Positions 7,791-17,177 of a stretch of DNA of 29,226 nt are shown here, piece by piece (the first letter of the stretch is position 1; each line of letters begins with the position of its first letter). The notes beneath the pieces were generated by a model. It made no database searches. It was given only the letters and a program-made list of their open reading frames with translations, and had not been told where the DNA came from. The position numbers were made by a program, and so were the translations under genes. The stretch lies in contig JASDTB010000016.1 of the NCBI GenBank assembly GCA_041441455.1, positions 1 through 29,226 of the forward strand. Reading direction: 5' to 3'. This stretch comes from JAFIHK01 sp041441455. GTDB lineage: Bacteria > Bacteroidota > Bacteroidia > Bacteroidales > UBA932.

Positions 7791-9659
7791 ATGGCAGAAA
7801 AATTATTTGCTGAGTTTCCACCTGTTTCTACTCCACAATGGGAAGAGGTGATAACTAAGGACCTGAAAGGCGCTGATTACGAGAAAAAGCTCGTATGGAA
7901 GACACAAGAGGGTTTTGCTGTTCGTCCGTACTACCGCGCCGAAGATCTCAAAGATCTTAAACATTTAAATTCGGCTCCCGGCGAATTTCCTTTCGTAAGA
8001 GGAACTAGAACCGACAACAACTGGCTTGTTCGCCAAGGTTACTGCGCATGGGAAAGCTTCGAAAAAGCCAATAAACAAGCCGTTGACGGCATTAAAAGAG
8101 GTGTTGAATCAGTTGGTTTCTGCATCGATGGAAACAAAGAGATTTCTGAATCTCAAATGGCAGAACTTCTTAAGGGCATCAATCCAGAAAAGATTGAGAT
8201 TAACTTCGAAGGTTGTGGTTGTGCAACCCCATCTTTGATTAAAGCGTTTATTGCATATGTAAAATCATGCAACGCAAACCCTGAGAATGTTTATGCTTCA
8301 TTCGATTTCGACCCTATCAGAACACTTAACACAACTGGAAATTTCTGTTGTGCTAACTATGTAGATACTCTAAAAGAGTGTATCGCTTTAGTTGCTGATT
8401 ATCGTAGAATCAGAGTCGTAGGTGTTGAAGCTTACACATTGAATGATGCTGGCTCAACTCTAGTTCAAGAGCTTGGCTTTGCACTCTCAATGGGTAGCGA
8501 ATACATGAACATCTTAACTTCGGCAGGTATTGCTGCAGAAGAGGCAGCTAGAAGAATCAAATTTACTTTTGCAGTAGGTGCAAACTACTTCATGGAGATT
8601 GGTAAATTCCGCGCTGCTAAAATGCTATGGTCAAACATCGTTAAGGAGTATGGTGCTCAAAAAGAGTGCACTCAAAAGATGAAGATTCATGCTGTAACTA
8701 GCCAATGGAACATGACAGTTTACGATGCGTATGTAAATATGCTTCGTGGTACTACTGAAGCAATGAGTGCTTCTATTGCAGGTGTTGATTCACTTGAGGT
8801 TCTTCCTTTCGACTATATGTTCCGCGAACCAGCTGAATTCAGCAACAGAATTGCAAGAAACGTTCAGATCATTCTTAAAGAGGAGTCACATTTTAATAAA
8901 ATTGTAGACCCTGCTGCAGGATCATACTATATCGAAAGTCTAACCGCTTCTATTGCAGAGAACGCTTGGAATCTTTTCAAACAAACCGAAGAGAAAGGTG
9001 GATACACCGAGGCTTTCAAAGCTGGTTTCGTTCAGTCTGAAATCAAAGCTGCTGCAAACAAGAAAGACCAAAATATTGCAACTCGTAGAGAGATTTTACT
9101 TGGTACCAACCAATATCCAAACTTCACAGAGAAGGCAGACAAAGATGTTACAGCTAAAGTTGTAACACGTGGAGCTGCTGCTTGTGATTGTGGATGCAAA
9201 GAGAAAATCGCTGAGCCACTAGAAAAATATCGTGGAGCTCAAGCTTTCGAAGAGATGAGATTTAAAACTGAACAAAGTAGCAAAACTCCTAAAGCGTTTA
9301 TGCTTACTTTCGGCAGCTTGGCAATGTGCCGTGCACGTGCACAATTCTCATGCAACTTCTTCGCTGTAGCCGGCTTTGAAGTTATCGACAACAACCGCTT
9401 TGCTACTGTTGAAGAGGGTGTTAAAGCAGCTATGGAGGCTAAAGCCGACATTATCGTAGCATGTTCTTCTGATGATGATTACTTAGAGGCAGTTCCTCAA
9501 ATTGCTCAACTAACTGGCGACAAAGCAATCGTTGTAGTTGCAGGTGACCCTGCATGCAAAGATGAGCTTACTGCAAAAGGCATTGATAAATTTATCAATG
9601 TGAAAAGCAATGTACTTGAAACACTTAAGTCGTATCAAGCTCTTTTAGGTATTAAATAG
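7791..9659 (+). CDS. mutA: methylmalonyl-CoA mutase small (beta) subunit
   Basis: MutA is the non-catalytic partner of MutB in the adenosylcobalamin-dependent interconversion of succinyl-CoA and (R)-methylmalonyl-CoA, part of propionate formation in Bacteroidota. The 622 residues match the family length. The TIM-barrel part is seen in segments such as the GANYFMEIGKFRAAKMLW stretch and DPAAGSYYIESLT. The C-terminal Rossmann-like domain lacks the DxHxxG cobalamin motif, as expected of the small subunit. An unusual cysteine cluster, CDCGC (Cys465, 467, 469), sits in the linker between the two domains. mutB follows after 20 bases. Confidence 0.96.
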   Translation: MAEKLFAEFPPVSTPQWEEVITKDLKGADYEKKLVWKTQEGFAVRPYYRAEDLKDLKHLNSAPGEFPFVRGTRTDNNWLVRQGYCAWESFEKANKQAVDGIKRGVESVGFCIDGNKEISESQMAELLKGINPEKIEINFEGCGCATPSLIKAFIAYVKSCNANPENVYASFDFDPIRTLNTTGNFCCANYVDTLKECIALVADYRRIRVVGVEAYTLNDAGSTLVQELGFALSMGSEYMNILTSAGIAAEEAARRIKFTFAVGANYFMEIGKFRAAKMLWSNIVKEYGAQKECTQKMKIHAVTSQWNMTVYDAYVNMLRGTTEAMSASIAGVDSLEVLPFDYMFREPAEFSNRIARNVQIILKEESHFNKIVDPAAGSYYIESLTASIAENAWNLFKQTEEKGGYTEAFKAGFVQSEIKAAANKKDQNIATRREILLGTNQYPNFTEKADKDVTAKVVTRGAAACDCGCKEKIAEPLEKYRGAQAFEEMRFKTEQSSKTPKAFMLTFGSLAMCRARAQFSCNFFAVAGFEVIDNNRFATVEEGVKAAMEAKADIIVACSSDDDYLEAVPQIAQLTGDKAIVVVAGDPACKDELTAKGIDKFINVKSNVLETLKSYQALLGIK

Positions 9660-9679
9660 TAATAAAAAACAGAAAAAAA

Positions 9680-11806
9680 ATGCGTCCAAAATTTTCAGAT
9701 ATAAAATATACCGGAGGTGCTGCTCAGAATGCTGCTGATCAGTCTGCATGGATGACTCCGGAGCAAATTGCACTTAAGGGAGTTTACTCCTCTTCTGACC
9801 TGGAAGGACTTGAGCACTTGAATTACGCAGCCGGTATTCCACCGTTCTTGCGTGGTCCTTACAGCACAATGTATGTAATGAATCCTTGGACTATCCGTCA
9901 GTATGCAGGTTTCTCTACTGCCGAAGAGTCTAATGCTTTCTACCGTAGAAATCTTGCTGCAGGACAAAAAGGTCTTTCTGTAGCATTTGACCTTGCTACT
10001 CACCGTGGATACGATGCCGACCACCCAAGGGTTGTTGGTGACGTTGGTAAAGCAGGTGTTAGTATTTGTAGTGTAGAGGACATGAAGGTTCTGTTCGATC
10101 AGATTCCTTTGAACAAGATGTCGGTATCTATGACTATGAATGGTGCAGTTCTACCAGTTCTTGCATTCTACATCGTAGCTGGTCTTGAGCAAGGTGCTAA
10201 ATTGGAAGAGATGGCTGGTACAATCCAAAATGATATTCTCAAAGAGTTTATGGTGCGTAACACATATATCTATCCACCAGAATTCTCAATGAGAATTATC
10301 GGAGACATCTTCTCATATACAGCTAAGAATATGCCTAAGTTCAACTCTATTTCTATCTCAGGTTATCACATGCAAGAGGCAGGTGCTACTTGTGATATCG
10401 AAATGGCATATACACTAGCTGACGGTCTTGAGTATCTAAGAACAGGTATCGCTGCAGGAATGGATGTTGACCAATTCGCTCCAAGACTTTCATTCTTCTG
10501 GGCTATTGGTATGAACCACTTCATGGAGATCGCTAAAATGCGTGCAGCACGTATGCTTTGGGCGAAGATCGTTAAACAGTTCAACCCTAAGAACCCGAAA
10601 TCTCTATCTTTGAGAACTCACTCTCAAACTTCGGGATGGTCACTAACTGAGCAAGATCCATTCAACAACGTTGCAAGAACATGTATCGAAGCTATGGGTG
10701 CTGCTCTTGGACATACTCAATCATTGCATACAAACGCGCTTGATGAGGCTATTGCTCTTCCTACTGACTTCTCAGCACGTATTGCAAGAAATACTCAAAT
10801 TTATATCCAAGAAGAGACTAACGTATGTAAGTCACTTGATCCTTGGGCTGGTTCATACTACATCGAGAAACTAACTGCTGAAATCGCAGAAAGAGCATGG
10901 TCTCATATCGAAGAGGTTGAGAAACTTGGTGGTATGGCAAAAGCTATCGAAACTGGTATCCCTAAACTAAGAATTGAAGAGGCTGCTGCTCGTAAGCAAG
11001 CTCGTATTGACTCTGGAATAGATACTATCGTTGGTATTAACAAATACCGTCTAGAGAAAGAGGATCCACTCGAAATTCTTGATGTTGACAATACAAAGGT
11101 TCGCGAATCACAAATTCAAAGACTTAAAGAACTTCGTGCAAATAGAGACGAAGCTAAAGTAAAAGCTGCTCTTGCTGCGATTACCGAAGCTGCTCAAAAC
11201 AAGACTGGCAACCTACTTGAACTTGCTGTTGAGGCTGCAAAAGTACGTGCTACTCTTGGTGAGATCTCAGATGCGTGCGAAGCTGTAAGTGGTAGATATA
11301 AAGCAATTATTCGTATGAACACTGGTGTTTACTCTTCGGAGGTTAAAAATGACAGCGAATTCGAAAAAGCTAAACAACTAGTTACTGAATTCGCAAAGAA
11401 AGAGGGTCGTCAACCTCGTATCATGATTGCAAAACTTGGTCAAGACGGTCACGACCGTGGAGCAAAAGTTGTTGCAACTGGTTATGCTGACTGTGGTTTC
11501 GACGTGGATATGGGACCTCTGTTCCAAACTCCAGAAGAGGCTGCAAAACAAGCTGTTGAAAATGACGTTCACGTAGTTGGTGTATCTTCACTTGCTGCTG
11601 GTCACAAAACACTTGTTCCTCAGATTGTGAACGAACTTAAGAAACTTGGCCGCGAAGACATTATGGTAATCGTAGGTGGTGTAATTCCTGCTCAAGATTA
11701 CGATGCTCTTTACAAAGCTGGCGCAGTTGCTATCTTTGGCCCTGGTACTTCAGTATCTGCAGCTTCAATTAAACTTATGGAGCTACTTCTTCAAAAGTTT
11801 GAATAG
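9680..11806 (+). CDS. mutB: methylmalonyl-CoA mutase large (alpha) subunit
   Basis: MutB is the catalytic subunit of the mutase and binds substrate and adenosylcobalamin. At 708 residues it is full length. The barrel begins with YSTMYVMNPWTIRQYAGF and LSVAFDLATHRGYDADHP, the CoA/substrate-binding segments of the family. The C-terminal B12 domain has KLGQDGHDRGAKV, giving DxHxxG with Asp589 and the cobalt-ligating His591, followed by GVSSLAAGH and the glycine-rich IVGGVIP. It is the second gene of the mutAB operon. Neither the epimerase nor the MeaB-type chaperone is encoded in this window. Confidence 0.98.
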   Translation: MRPKFSDIKYTGGAAQNAADQSAWMTPEQIALKGVYSSSDLEGLEHLNYAAGIPPFLRGPYSTMYVMNPWTIRQYAGFSTAEESNAFYRRNLAAGQKGLSVAFDLATHRGYDADHPRVVGDVGKAGVSICSVEDMKVLFDQIPLNKMSVSMTMNGAVLPVLAFYIVAGLEQGAKLEEMAGTIQNDILKEFMVRNTYIYPPEFSMRIIGDIFSYTAKNMPKFNSISISGYHMQEAGATCDIEMAYTLADGLEYLRTGIAAGMDVDQFAPRLSFFWAIGMNHFMEIAKMRAARMLWAKIVKQFNPKNPKSLSLRTHSQTSGWSLTEQDPFNNVARTCIEAMGAALGHTQSLHTNALDEAIALPTDFSARIARNTQIYIQEETNVCKSLDPWAGSYYIEKLTAEIAERAWSHIEEVEKLGGMAKAIETGIPKLRIEEAAARKQARIDSGIDTIVGINKYRLEKEDPLEILDVDNTKVRESQIQRLKELRANRDEAKVKAALAAITEAAQNKTGNLLELAVEAAKVRATLGEISDACEAVSGRYKAIIRMNTGVYSSEVKNDSEFEKAKQLVTEFAKKEGRQPRIMIAKLGQDGHDRGAKVVATGYADCGFDVDMGPLFQTPEEAAKQAVENDVHVVGVSSLAAGHKTLVPQIVNELKKLGREDIMVIVGGVIPAQDYDALYKAGAVAIFGPGTSVSAASIKLMELLLQKFE

Positions 11807-11836
11807 TTTGTAGACACTTTCGTCATAAATATTATC

Positions 11837-11873
11837 AAGACTGTCCTATTTCATTTGGGCAGTCTTTTTTTTT
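11837..11873 (+). terminator. intrinsic terminator after mutAB
   Basis: AAGACTGTCC (11837-11846) pairs with GGGCAGTCTT (11857-11866) over ten pairs, one of them G-T, around a ten-base loop. A run of nine T at 11865-11873 follows. This is a textbook rho-independent terminator. Confidence 0.93.
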
Positions 11874-11912
11874 ATGTTAATTTTAGAGAGAACTCCCTAG
11901 ACCCTAATTAAC

Positions 11913-13547
11913 ATGAAATCTATTGTAAATAAACAGTATGCCGTCAAACTGTTAATTTTTTCGGTCATATTGACAATTATACACTCTTGCATCAACAGCG
12001 AATACGATTTTTCTAAGGTAAATACCGATCTTCAAATTGGTCAAAAGATAGAGATCCCATTGGGCGAGGTAAAACCAATGAAGATGAGCGAATTAATGCC
12101 AGAGATAGAAGAGCTTGGAATTGATGAAAACGGATATTTTTACTTCTCATACAGAGGAAATTATAAACCAGACATGTCTAAGTTCTTCTCTTTAGCCATT
12201 CCAAACTATAGTTACATCTCATCTCCAATGATGTTCGACAGAAGCGGGATTCCTGATAATACACCATCATCTTCAAAACTAACATTTGTAAAGAATCTGG
12301 ATATCAATCTTAACCTTCCTTCAGAAATTGACAGATTAGATAGCGCTAGTCTTGACAACAACATATTTGACATCACATTCTTACTAGAGAATATTAAACT
12401 CCCAAGTAACGACACAACAAAGCTTTATATTACATTTCCTAGCAATATTGATATCGAAATTGATGCAACTTTTTCGCCCTATGTCACAAAAATTTCATCT
12501 AACAAATACTCAATCAAACATCCGCAAACAAATAATAACCAATATCTTTTCAATATAATTGGTTCGGTTAAAAAGTTAAGAAAATCAATTTTCTCGATTC
12601 CATTACAAATTACCTTCCCTCAAGGGACTCTCTTTATCAACAATTCAAGTCCATCTTTAAAATCTACTGTCTCTTCAAAGAACATGGAGATCAAAGAGTT
12701 TTGGGGCAGATGCAGAATTCCTACACTAGGAGACTTTTTTGACTTTGACCTAAAACCACTTTTTGAAGCATTCAGCCAAAACGATGTAATTAGTCTTAAG
12801 GAGCCTCAAATGCGATTAACTGCAATCACCTCCTTTGGTATACCAATCAAAATACCATTTACGATCAAGACAATTGGCCAAAATCCAGGTGCTGGCGACA
12901 AAAGCGGAACAATAAATATTCTCTCAGGAGATCTCTTCCCTAGTCAGTATTTTTCAATCTCAAAGAATAGCACAACTGGTCCTCAAATAGACATGAATGA
13001 GATCCTGCAACGCAAACCATCGCTAATTCAATGTAGTTTCTCTCCAGTAATTGATTATGCAAGTAATGTACAACATCACTTTTCGAGGCAGTCGAACATA
13101 GATGTTAATTATGAACTCTATTCGCTTCTAGAAGCAGAGAGCGGCCTAATAATCTCATTTAAAGACACTCTTCGAGATGTCTTCAAAGGAATAGATACCG
13201 TCTCTTTAGCTAAAGGCTCGCTTGAGATGACTGGAGATATTCACACGACCATCCCTCTATCTTGTAGCATAAAGGTCTCCTTTTGCAACGACTCCGATAT
13301 TCTCCATGAGTCGACACTTGAGGTTCCGGCCTCTTCGAGCGACATGCTTGGTGCAACAGGAAAAATGTCAATTTTAGTGCCCGATCTTTCGAAACTCAAA
13401 GGGGCAAAACATATAATTTTTGAATTCACCCTCTCATACGGAGGAAGTACGGGATCTTCGCCTCTGAAAGCAAGTCAACAGATTTGGATTGATAATATGA
13501 AGGCATATAAATCGGACGGAATTACTATCAGAGATAAAAAGAAATAG
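11913..13547 (+). CDS. putative lipoprotein of unknown function
   Basis: The 544-residue protein starts with a hydrophobic signal ending IIHSC, so Cys26 is the probable lipidation site; the His at -2 is unusual for a lipobox. The rest is beta-rich and Ser/Asn-rich with repeated short strands, without catalytic motifs that I recognise. It resembles large Bacteroidales cell-surface lipoproteins. The DUF5723-like barrel gene begins ten bases after its stop, so the two are almost certainly co-transcribed and probably work together at the outer membrane. A strong mutAB terminator lies just upstream, but no clear TAnnTTTG promoter is visible in the 40 bases before the ATG. Confidence 0.75.
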   Translation: MKSIVNKQYAVKLLIFSVILTIIHSCINSEYDFSKVNTDLQIGQKIEIPLGEVKPMKMSELMPEIEELGIDENGYFYFSYRGNYKPDMSKFFSLAIPNYSYISSPMMFDRSGIPDNTPSSSKLTFVKNLDINLNLPSEIDRLDSASLDNNIFDITFLLENIKLPSNDTTKLYITFPSNIDIEIDATFSPYVTKISSNKYSIKHPQTNNNQYLFNIIGSVKKLRKSIFSIPLQITFPQGTLFINNSSPSLKSTVSSKNMEIKEFWGRCRIPTLGDFFDFDLKPLFEAFSQNDVISLKEPQMRLTAITSFGIPIKIPFTIKTIGQNPGAGDKSGTINILSGDLFPSQYFSISKNSTTGPQIDMNEILQRKPSLIQCSFSPVIDYASNVQHHFSRQSNIDVNYELYSLLEAESGLIISFKDTLRDVFKGIDTVSLAKGSLEMTGDIHTTIPLSCSIKVSFCNDSDILHESTLEVPASSSDMLGATGKMSILVPDLSKLKGAKHIIFEFTLSYGGSTGSSPLKASQQIWIDNMKAYKSDGITIRDKKK

Positions 13548-13557
13548 ACAGATCAAT

Positions 13558-14997
13558 ATGAAATCAACTAAACATCAATATAATAGCAGTTCTCAACCAA
13601 GTCTGTTCTTCATTTCAGCAATGACGATTTGCTCCATATTTACAATGCTGATATGTCCAATAGAGGCAAAAGCGCAAAATGTAAAGAGTGGATACTTCTT
13701 TGAAAAGATTCCTGGCAGAAACTTAATGAATGCCGCCTTTTCAAACGATTTTAATTACATAGGCCTTCCTGGCTTAACAAGCATAGATTTCAAAGCAAAT
13801 ACGAATGGGATTTCTGCCGACAAACTCTTCTTCCCCCATGGCACTGAAGTTGTCACCCTGCTACACCCATCGGTCTCTGCCGACAAGGTTGCAAATTTAA
13901 AAGAGAATAATAGGATTGGAGTTGGTCTGAACCACACAGTAGCTGGTTTTGGAATCAGGCATAAAAATGAGTCATATACATCATTTTCAATTAGCCATAA
14001 AACTGAGTCGAACACATTTTTACCTAAATCACTTTTTGAACTTGCTAAAAAGCTTGAGACAAATACATACAACCTAGCAGGAAGTAGGACAAACAGCTAT
14101 TCATATATCGATTTAGCTATTGGTCATTCAAGGAAAATCAACGAGAATCTAAGAATAGGAGCCAATCTCAATGTATTAGGAGGGCTCTCTCATGTCAACA
14201 TGCAGTACGACAGATTCTATGCAGAACTACAAGATAATTTATGGAGAGTTTATGCAAATGGAACTGTAAACTCCTCTTTTCTCGGACTAGAAAATAGATC
14301 AACAGTAGGTAGTAATATAGAAGATTACTTCAAAGGGTGGACAGACCAAACAATAAACTTCAAAGGTTTTACAGGTTACGGATTCGCGGCAGACTTTGGT
14401 GCCGAATGGAGACCTTATAAATCGGCAAAACTATCATTTGCAGCTAATAATCTAGGGATCCTTAGCTGGTCGGCCAGCAAAAGTGCAAAAGGCGAAGTTG
14501 CCACAATATTTGTCTTTTCCGGATTTCAGTTCGACACCGATAATGGAGACTCATTTGACGATCAAATAGATTCATTAAAGAAAGATTTGAAGACTCTCTA
14601 TAATATGAAAAGGGTTGCTGGAGGCGAATCCATGACAACAAAGCTTGCTCCTGAGTTCCTATTGGGGTTCGAGCAGGAGATTGCTAATGGAAAAATATCT
14701 TTTGGAGCTTTACTGAGTAGCAAAATCTATAAAGATTTAGCAGATATCTCTTTAATGCTTAGTTCAAATTTCAAACCTTGTAGCTGGTTCTATTCCGGCT
14801 TAAATTTCTCAATACCTGCAAATGAAGGTATTGCTGCTGGTGGAATAATCGGGTTTTCGCCCAAAGGTTTTAACTTCTACATTGCAGCTGATTACATTCC
14901 ATTCGAATACTCAAAACAGATGATTCCAATCAAAGCATCTGCACTAAATTTTAGAACAGGAATCAGCATTACATTTGGTCATTTAAAGAAAAAGTAA
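13558..14997 (+). CDS. DUF5723-like outer-membrane beta-barrel protein
   Basis: The 479-residue protein carries an N-terminal signal (hydrophobic core about 16-34, cleavage near EAKAQ). The segment after it, with RNLMNAAFSNDFNYIGLPGL, is typical of the DUF5723/PorV-like barrel family of Bacteroidota. The body alternates aromatic and polar residues in strands, including the GANLNVLGGLSHVNMQYDRF stretch, and the C-terminus ends with short strands as in outer-membrane barrels. Family assignment rests on overall look and length rather than on a motif. It follows the lipoprotein gene by ten bases. Its stop is 14 bases from that of the convergent DUF3667 gene. Confidence 0.78.
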   Translation: MKSTKHQYNSSSQPSLFFISAMTICSIFTMLICPIEAKAQNVKSGYFFEKIPGRNLMNAAFSNDFNYIGLPGLTSIDFKANTNGISADKLFFPHGTEVVTLLHPSVSADKVANLKENNRIGVGLNHTVAGFGIRHKNESYTSFSISHKTESNTFLPKSLFELAKKLETNTYNLAGSRTNSYSYIDLAIGHSRKINENLRIGANLNVLGGLSHVNMQYDRFYAELQDNLWRVYANGTVNSSFLGLENRSTVGSNIEDYFKGWTDQTINFKGFTGYGFAADFGAEWRPYKSAKLSFAANNLGILSWSASKSAKGEVATIFVFSGFQFDTDNGDSFDDQIDSLKKDLKTLYNMKRVAGGESMTTKLAPEFLLGFEQEIANGKISFGALLSSKIYKDLADISLMLSSNFKPCSWFYSGLNFSIPANEGIAAGGIIGFSPKGFNFYIAADYIPFEYSKQMIPIKASALNFRTGISITFGHLKKK

Positions 14998-15011
14998 TCA
15001 ACTTTTAAAAT

Positions 15012-16064
15012 CTACATATTGAGAACCAGTATATATGCAACTATTGCTATAGCAAAAATTATAATAAACATATATACAAACCATGTAAAGAAAAGCTTTA
15101 AAAGCGTCTTTATCCAACCATTTTTGTATAGTTTTTTAGATCCAATAATGCTGTATAGCGGGATGCCTACTAACAACCATGCTTCATAAACTGTAGATTT
15201 TTCTGGGAAGATCAAATTAATTGTGAGCAACACTATAAAGATTATAAAAGCAAAAGTGTGTTGACATATCGAGAATATGAAGTGTGCCAAATAGTATCGT
15301 TGTCCCTTTCTAAATAGTCCCCACAGCAAAAGCGCATATACTGGCATCAAAATGAATAGAGACCAAGAGAAATAGCTTAGATATTTATTTACGAAAGCAC
15401 CTGGATCATTCGCAATATCTTTCACTTTCTTTAAATCCTTAGGATTATTAATCGACGACGTGTCAACTTTAGCCTTGCCAGTTGCATCTTTAACAGATGT
15501 TACAATTTTTCCATCAACATATTTAACGCTTGTTGCAATTGTTGAATCTTTATCATTTTTTGCAACTGCTAAAAACTCTTTATTATTTATATCCAGAACT
15601 GTATCTTTATTTTTATCGATATTTCTCTGTGTATAGATGCTAAGAAGTAAGAAAAAGATAAAACTTATAAATACATACAAACGGAATGGAGGCATATACC
15701 TTACACGACGTCCATGAACATAGTCATTGGCCATCTCTCCAGGCTTAAGAAACAATGATTTAAGTGTTTTAAGAACTCTTGTGTCAAATGCATATACATT
15801 TCCAAGTAGGTCTATCAATAAAACAGAAAATGGCCTGTGAATGTCTACTTTAGATTGTCCACAATTCGGGCAAAAATTACCAACGAATTTTGTTTCACAA
15901 TTCTGGCAGACATGTACATCGCCATCATTCGAGTTGTTTATTGTTTCGGAAGTAGATGAATCCTCTATTGTTTTAGAATTATCTATCGGATTTGAAGTAT
16001 CTATTGTATTTGAATTATTTACAGAATCAGAGTTCTCAATATAATTACTATCAAGTTCGGCCAT
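15012..16064 (-). CDS. DUF3667 family integral membrane protein
   Basis: The 350-residue protein has a Ser/Asn/Thr-rich low-complexity N-terminus (about 10-48, repeats like TIDTSN/PIDNSK). A zinc-ribbon-like site follows at Cys53, 56, 65 and 68 (CQNC...CPNCGQ), then a conserved segment with LLGNVYAFDTRVLKTLKSLF and KPGEMANDYVHGRRVRYMPP. These are the hallmarks of DUF3667. About five hydrophobic segments follow, separated by a charged loop (about 145-215). The function of the family is unknown. The start codon lies inside the left arm of an 11-bp inverted repeat that brackets its promoter. Confidence 0.85.
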   Translation of the reverse strand: MAELDSNYIENSDSVNNSNTIDTSNPIDNSKTIEDSSTSETINNSNDGDVHVCQNCETKFVGNFCPNCGQSKVDIHRPFSVLLIDLLGNVYAFDTRVLKTLKSLFLKPGEMANDYVHGRRVRYMPPFRLYVFISFIFFLLLSIYTQRNIDKNKDTVLDINNKEFLAVAKNDKDSTIATSVKYVDGKIVTSVKDATGKAKVDTSSINNPKDLKKVKDIANDPGAFVNKYLSYFSWSLFILMPVYALLLWGLFRKGQRYYLAHFIFSICQHTFAFIIFIVLLTINLIFPEKSTVYEAWLLVGIPLYSIIGSKKLYKNGWIKTLLKLFFTWFVYMFIIIFAIAIVAYILVLNM

Positions 16065-16101
16065 AATGACTTTTATTTATATTCAAAAATAGTCATTATG
16101 G
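16061..16101. repeat. 11-bp perfect inverted repeat, operator-like
   Basis: CCATAATGACT (16061-16071) and AGTCATTATGG (16091-16101) are exact reverse complements separated by 19 bases. The minus-strand -7 element of the DUF3667 gene lies between them and touches the right arm; the left arm covers the DUF3667 start codon. No T-run follows, so it is a poor terminator. A binding site for a dimeric regulator is the likelier reading. Confidence 0.7.
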
Positions 16102-16115
16102 TCCAAACTTTCAAA
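16084..16115 (-). promoter_or_regulatory. promoter of the DUF3667 gene
   Basis: On the minus strand TTTG (16115-16112) is followed after 20 bases by TATTTTTG (16091-16084), a perfect -7 match. The start codon at 16064 lies 19 bases beyond. This independent promoter separates the gene from the envelope unit upstream, whose stop codon lies at 16119-16121, just beside the -33 element. Confidence 0.6.
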
Positions 16116-16118
16116 TCA

Positions 16119-16790
16119 CTATCTACTAATTACCGCCTTAAACTCCTTAGGGCCAGCTTGAGTAGTACTGTCGGTCATATAAAGAGGACTGTATTTACCT
16201 AGAGGCATGTCGGAAATTGTATAGACGTTACACTGTTTTCCAACTGTATACTCTTTTGTCAGAGCAGTAATAATCATTCCAGAGATCAAGTCTGCAATTG
16301 CATTTCCAGAGTTCGCCTGAACAACAACTGTTACATCACCTGTTCTATGGAATAGAATCTCATCTGTCTTTGCAGACTTTAAAAGATATTCAATTGTCAC
16401 ATTGATTTGCGAAGCGATTGTTGTTTTATTCCAAGAGTGAATTGTTGTAAACAGAACGGCATCTGCACCAAAAACCTCTCCAAATTTACGAGCTGAACGT
16501 TCAATAAACATCTCAGAGTCATAGGCACTCTCCTCTTTTAGAATCTCCATTGTCAACATTGGAGGAAGAACATAGTAGCCCTTTAATGTCAATGGAGTAG
16601 TCAACGAAGAGTAAAAAATCTCTTTAGCTTCGACCTTTGTACTTCTATTAATTGGAGGCATTATCAGAATTGTAGTAGGTTTTTCCGAATACATTGCCCC
16701 ATATCTTTTCAATTTAGTTACTCCTGCTGGTGCAGTACAAGACGATAATGTAATCGTCACAATGCTTAAGATTAATAAAACTCTTCTCAT
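16119..16790 (-). CDS. DUF799 / GNA1162-family lipoprotein
   Basis: The 223-residue lipoprotein has a signal ending LSSC (Cys18). The conserved core TTILIMPPINRSTKVEAKEI, then LTTPLTLKGYYVLPP, followed by GADAVLFTTIHSW, matches the DUF799/GNA1162 family, whose best-known member is a Neisseria surface lipoprotein. The fold of that family resembles the CsgG and TolB N-terminal domains. The start overlaps the DUF4810 stop by four bases (ATGA), so it is translationally coupled as the last gene of the CsgG-like unit. Its cellular role is unknown. Confidence 0.88.
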   Translation of the reverse strand: MRRVLLILSIVTITLSSCTAPAGVTKLKRYGAMYSEKPTTILIMPPINRSTKVEAKEIFYSSLTTPLTLKGYYVLPPMLTMEILKEESAYDSEMFIERSARKFGEVFGADAVLFTTIHSWNKTTIASQINVTIEYLLKSAKTDEILFHRTGDVTVVVQANSGNAIADLISGMIITALTKEYTVGKQCNVYTISDMPLGKYSPLYMTDSTTQAGPKEFKAVISR

Positions 16791-17158
16791 TTCTTCTCCT
16801 CCTTTAGTGATGGTTCCACTCTTTTAATGATTCTTTCTATGAATGGTTTCGATTCTGGGTAGATAGAGATCTCTAATTTCAAGCACTCCAGCCCTTTTTT
16901 AATCTCTCCCTTTTTAATCAAAAGATATCCATAGTCTGCATATACACCTGGAGGAGGCACACCTCTCATATGAGTCGCGTTAATAATATTTTCGTATGAT
17001 GCTAAAAGCTTATTCAGACTTGCCTCATCGGACTTTTTTACATAGTTGTATGAAGCATTCTCATAGTCTTTCCAGTTGTATAACTGTGTTGGTCCGCAAG
17101 ATGATAAAATCATCACGGCAAACAAAGCCACAACCGCAGTAAGTGTAGGTTTTGTCAT
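16787..17158 (-). CDS. DUF4810 lipoprotein
   Basis: The small 123-residue lipoprotein has a signal ending LSSC (Cys21). The pattern after it, LYNWKDYENASYNYVKK, then GVPPPGVYADYGYLLIKKGE and YPESKPFIERI, is that of DUF4810, a TPR-like short domain. Members are found encoded between CsgG-like and DUF799 lipoproteins in many Gram-negative bacteria, as here. Function is unknown; a structural or adaptor part of an envelope complex is plausible from context. Confidence 0.87.
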   Translation of the reverse strand: MTKPTLTAVVALFAVMILSSCGPTQLYNWKDYENASYNYVKKSDEASLNKLLASYENIINATHMRGVPPPGVYADYGYLLIKKGEIKKGLECLKLEISIYPESKPFIERIIKRVEPSLKEEKK

Positions 17159-17177
17159 ATAGTAGTTTTAAAGTTAA

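Noticed and set aside
15925..16045. Tandem DNA repeat in the DUF3667 gene
   Set aside because: The repeated look comes from a Ser/Asn/Thr/Ile-rich low-complexity N-terminus; units are imperfect and vary in length, so no true tandem array.
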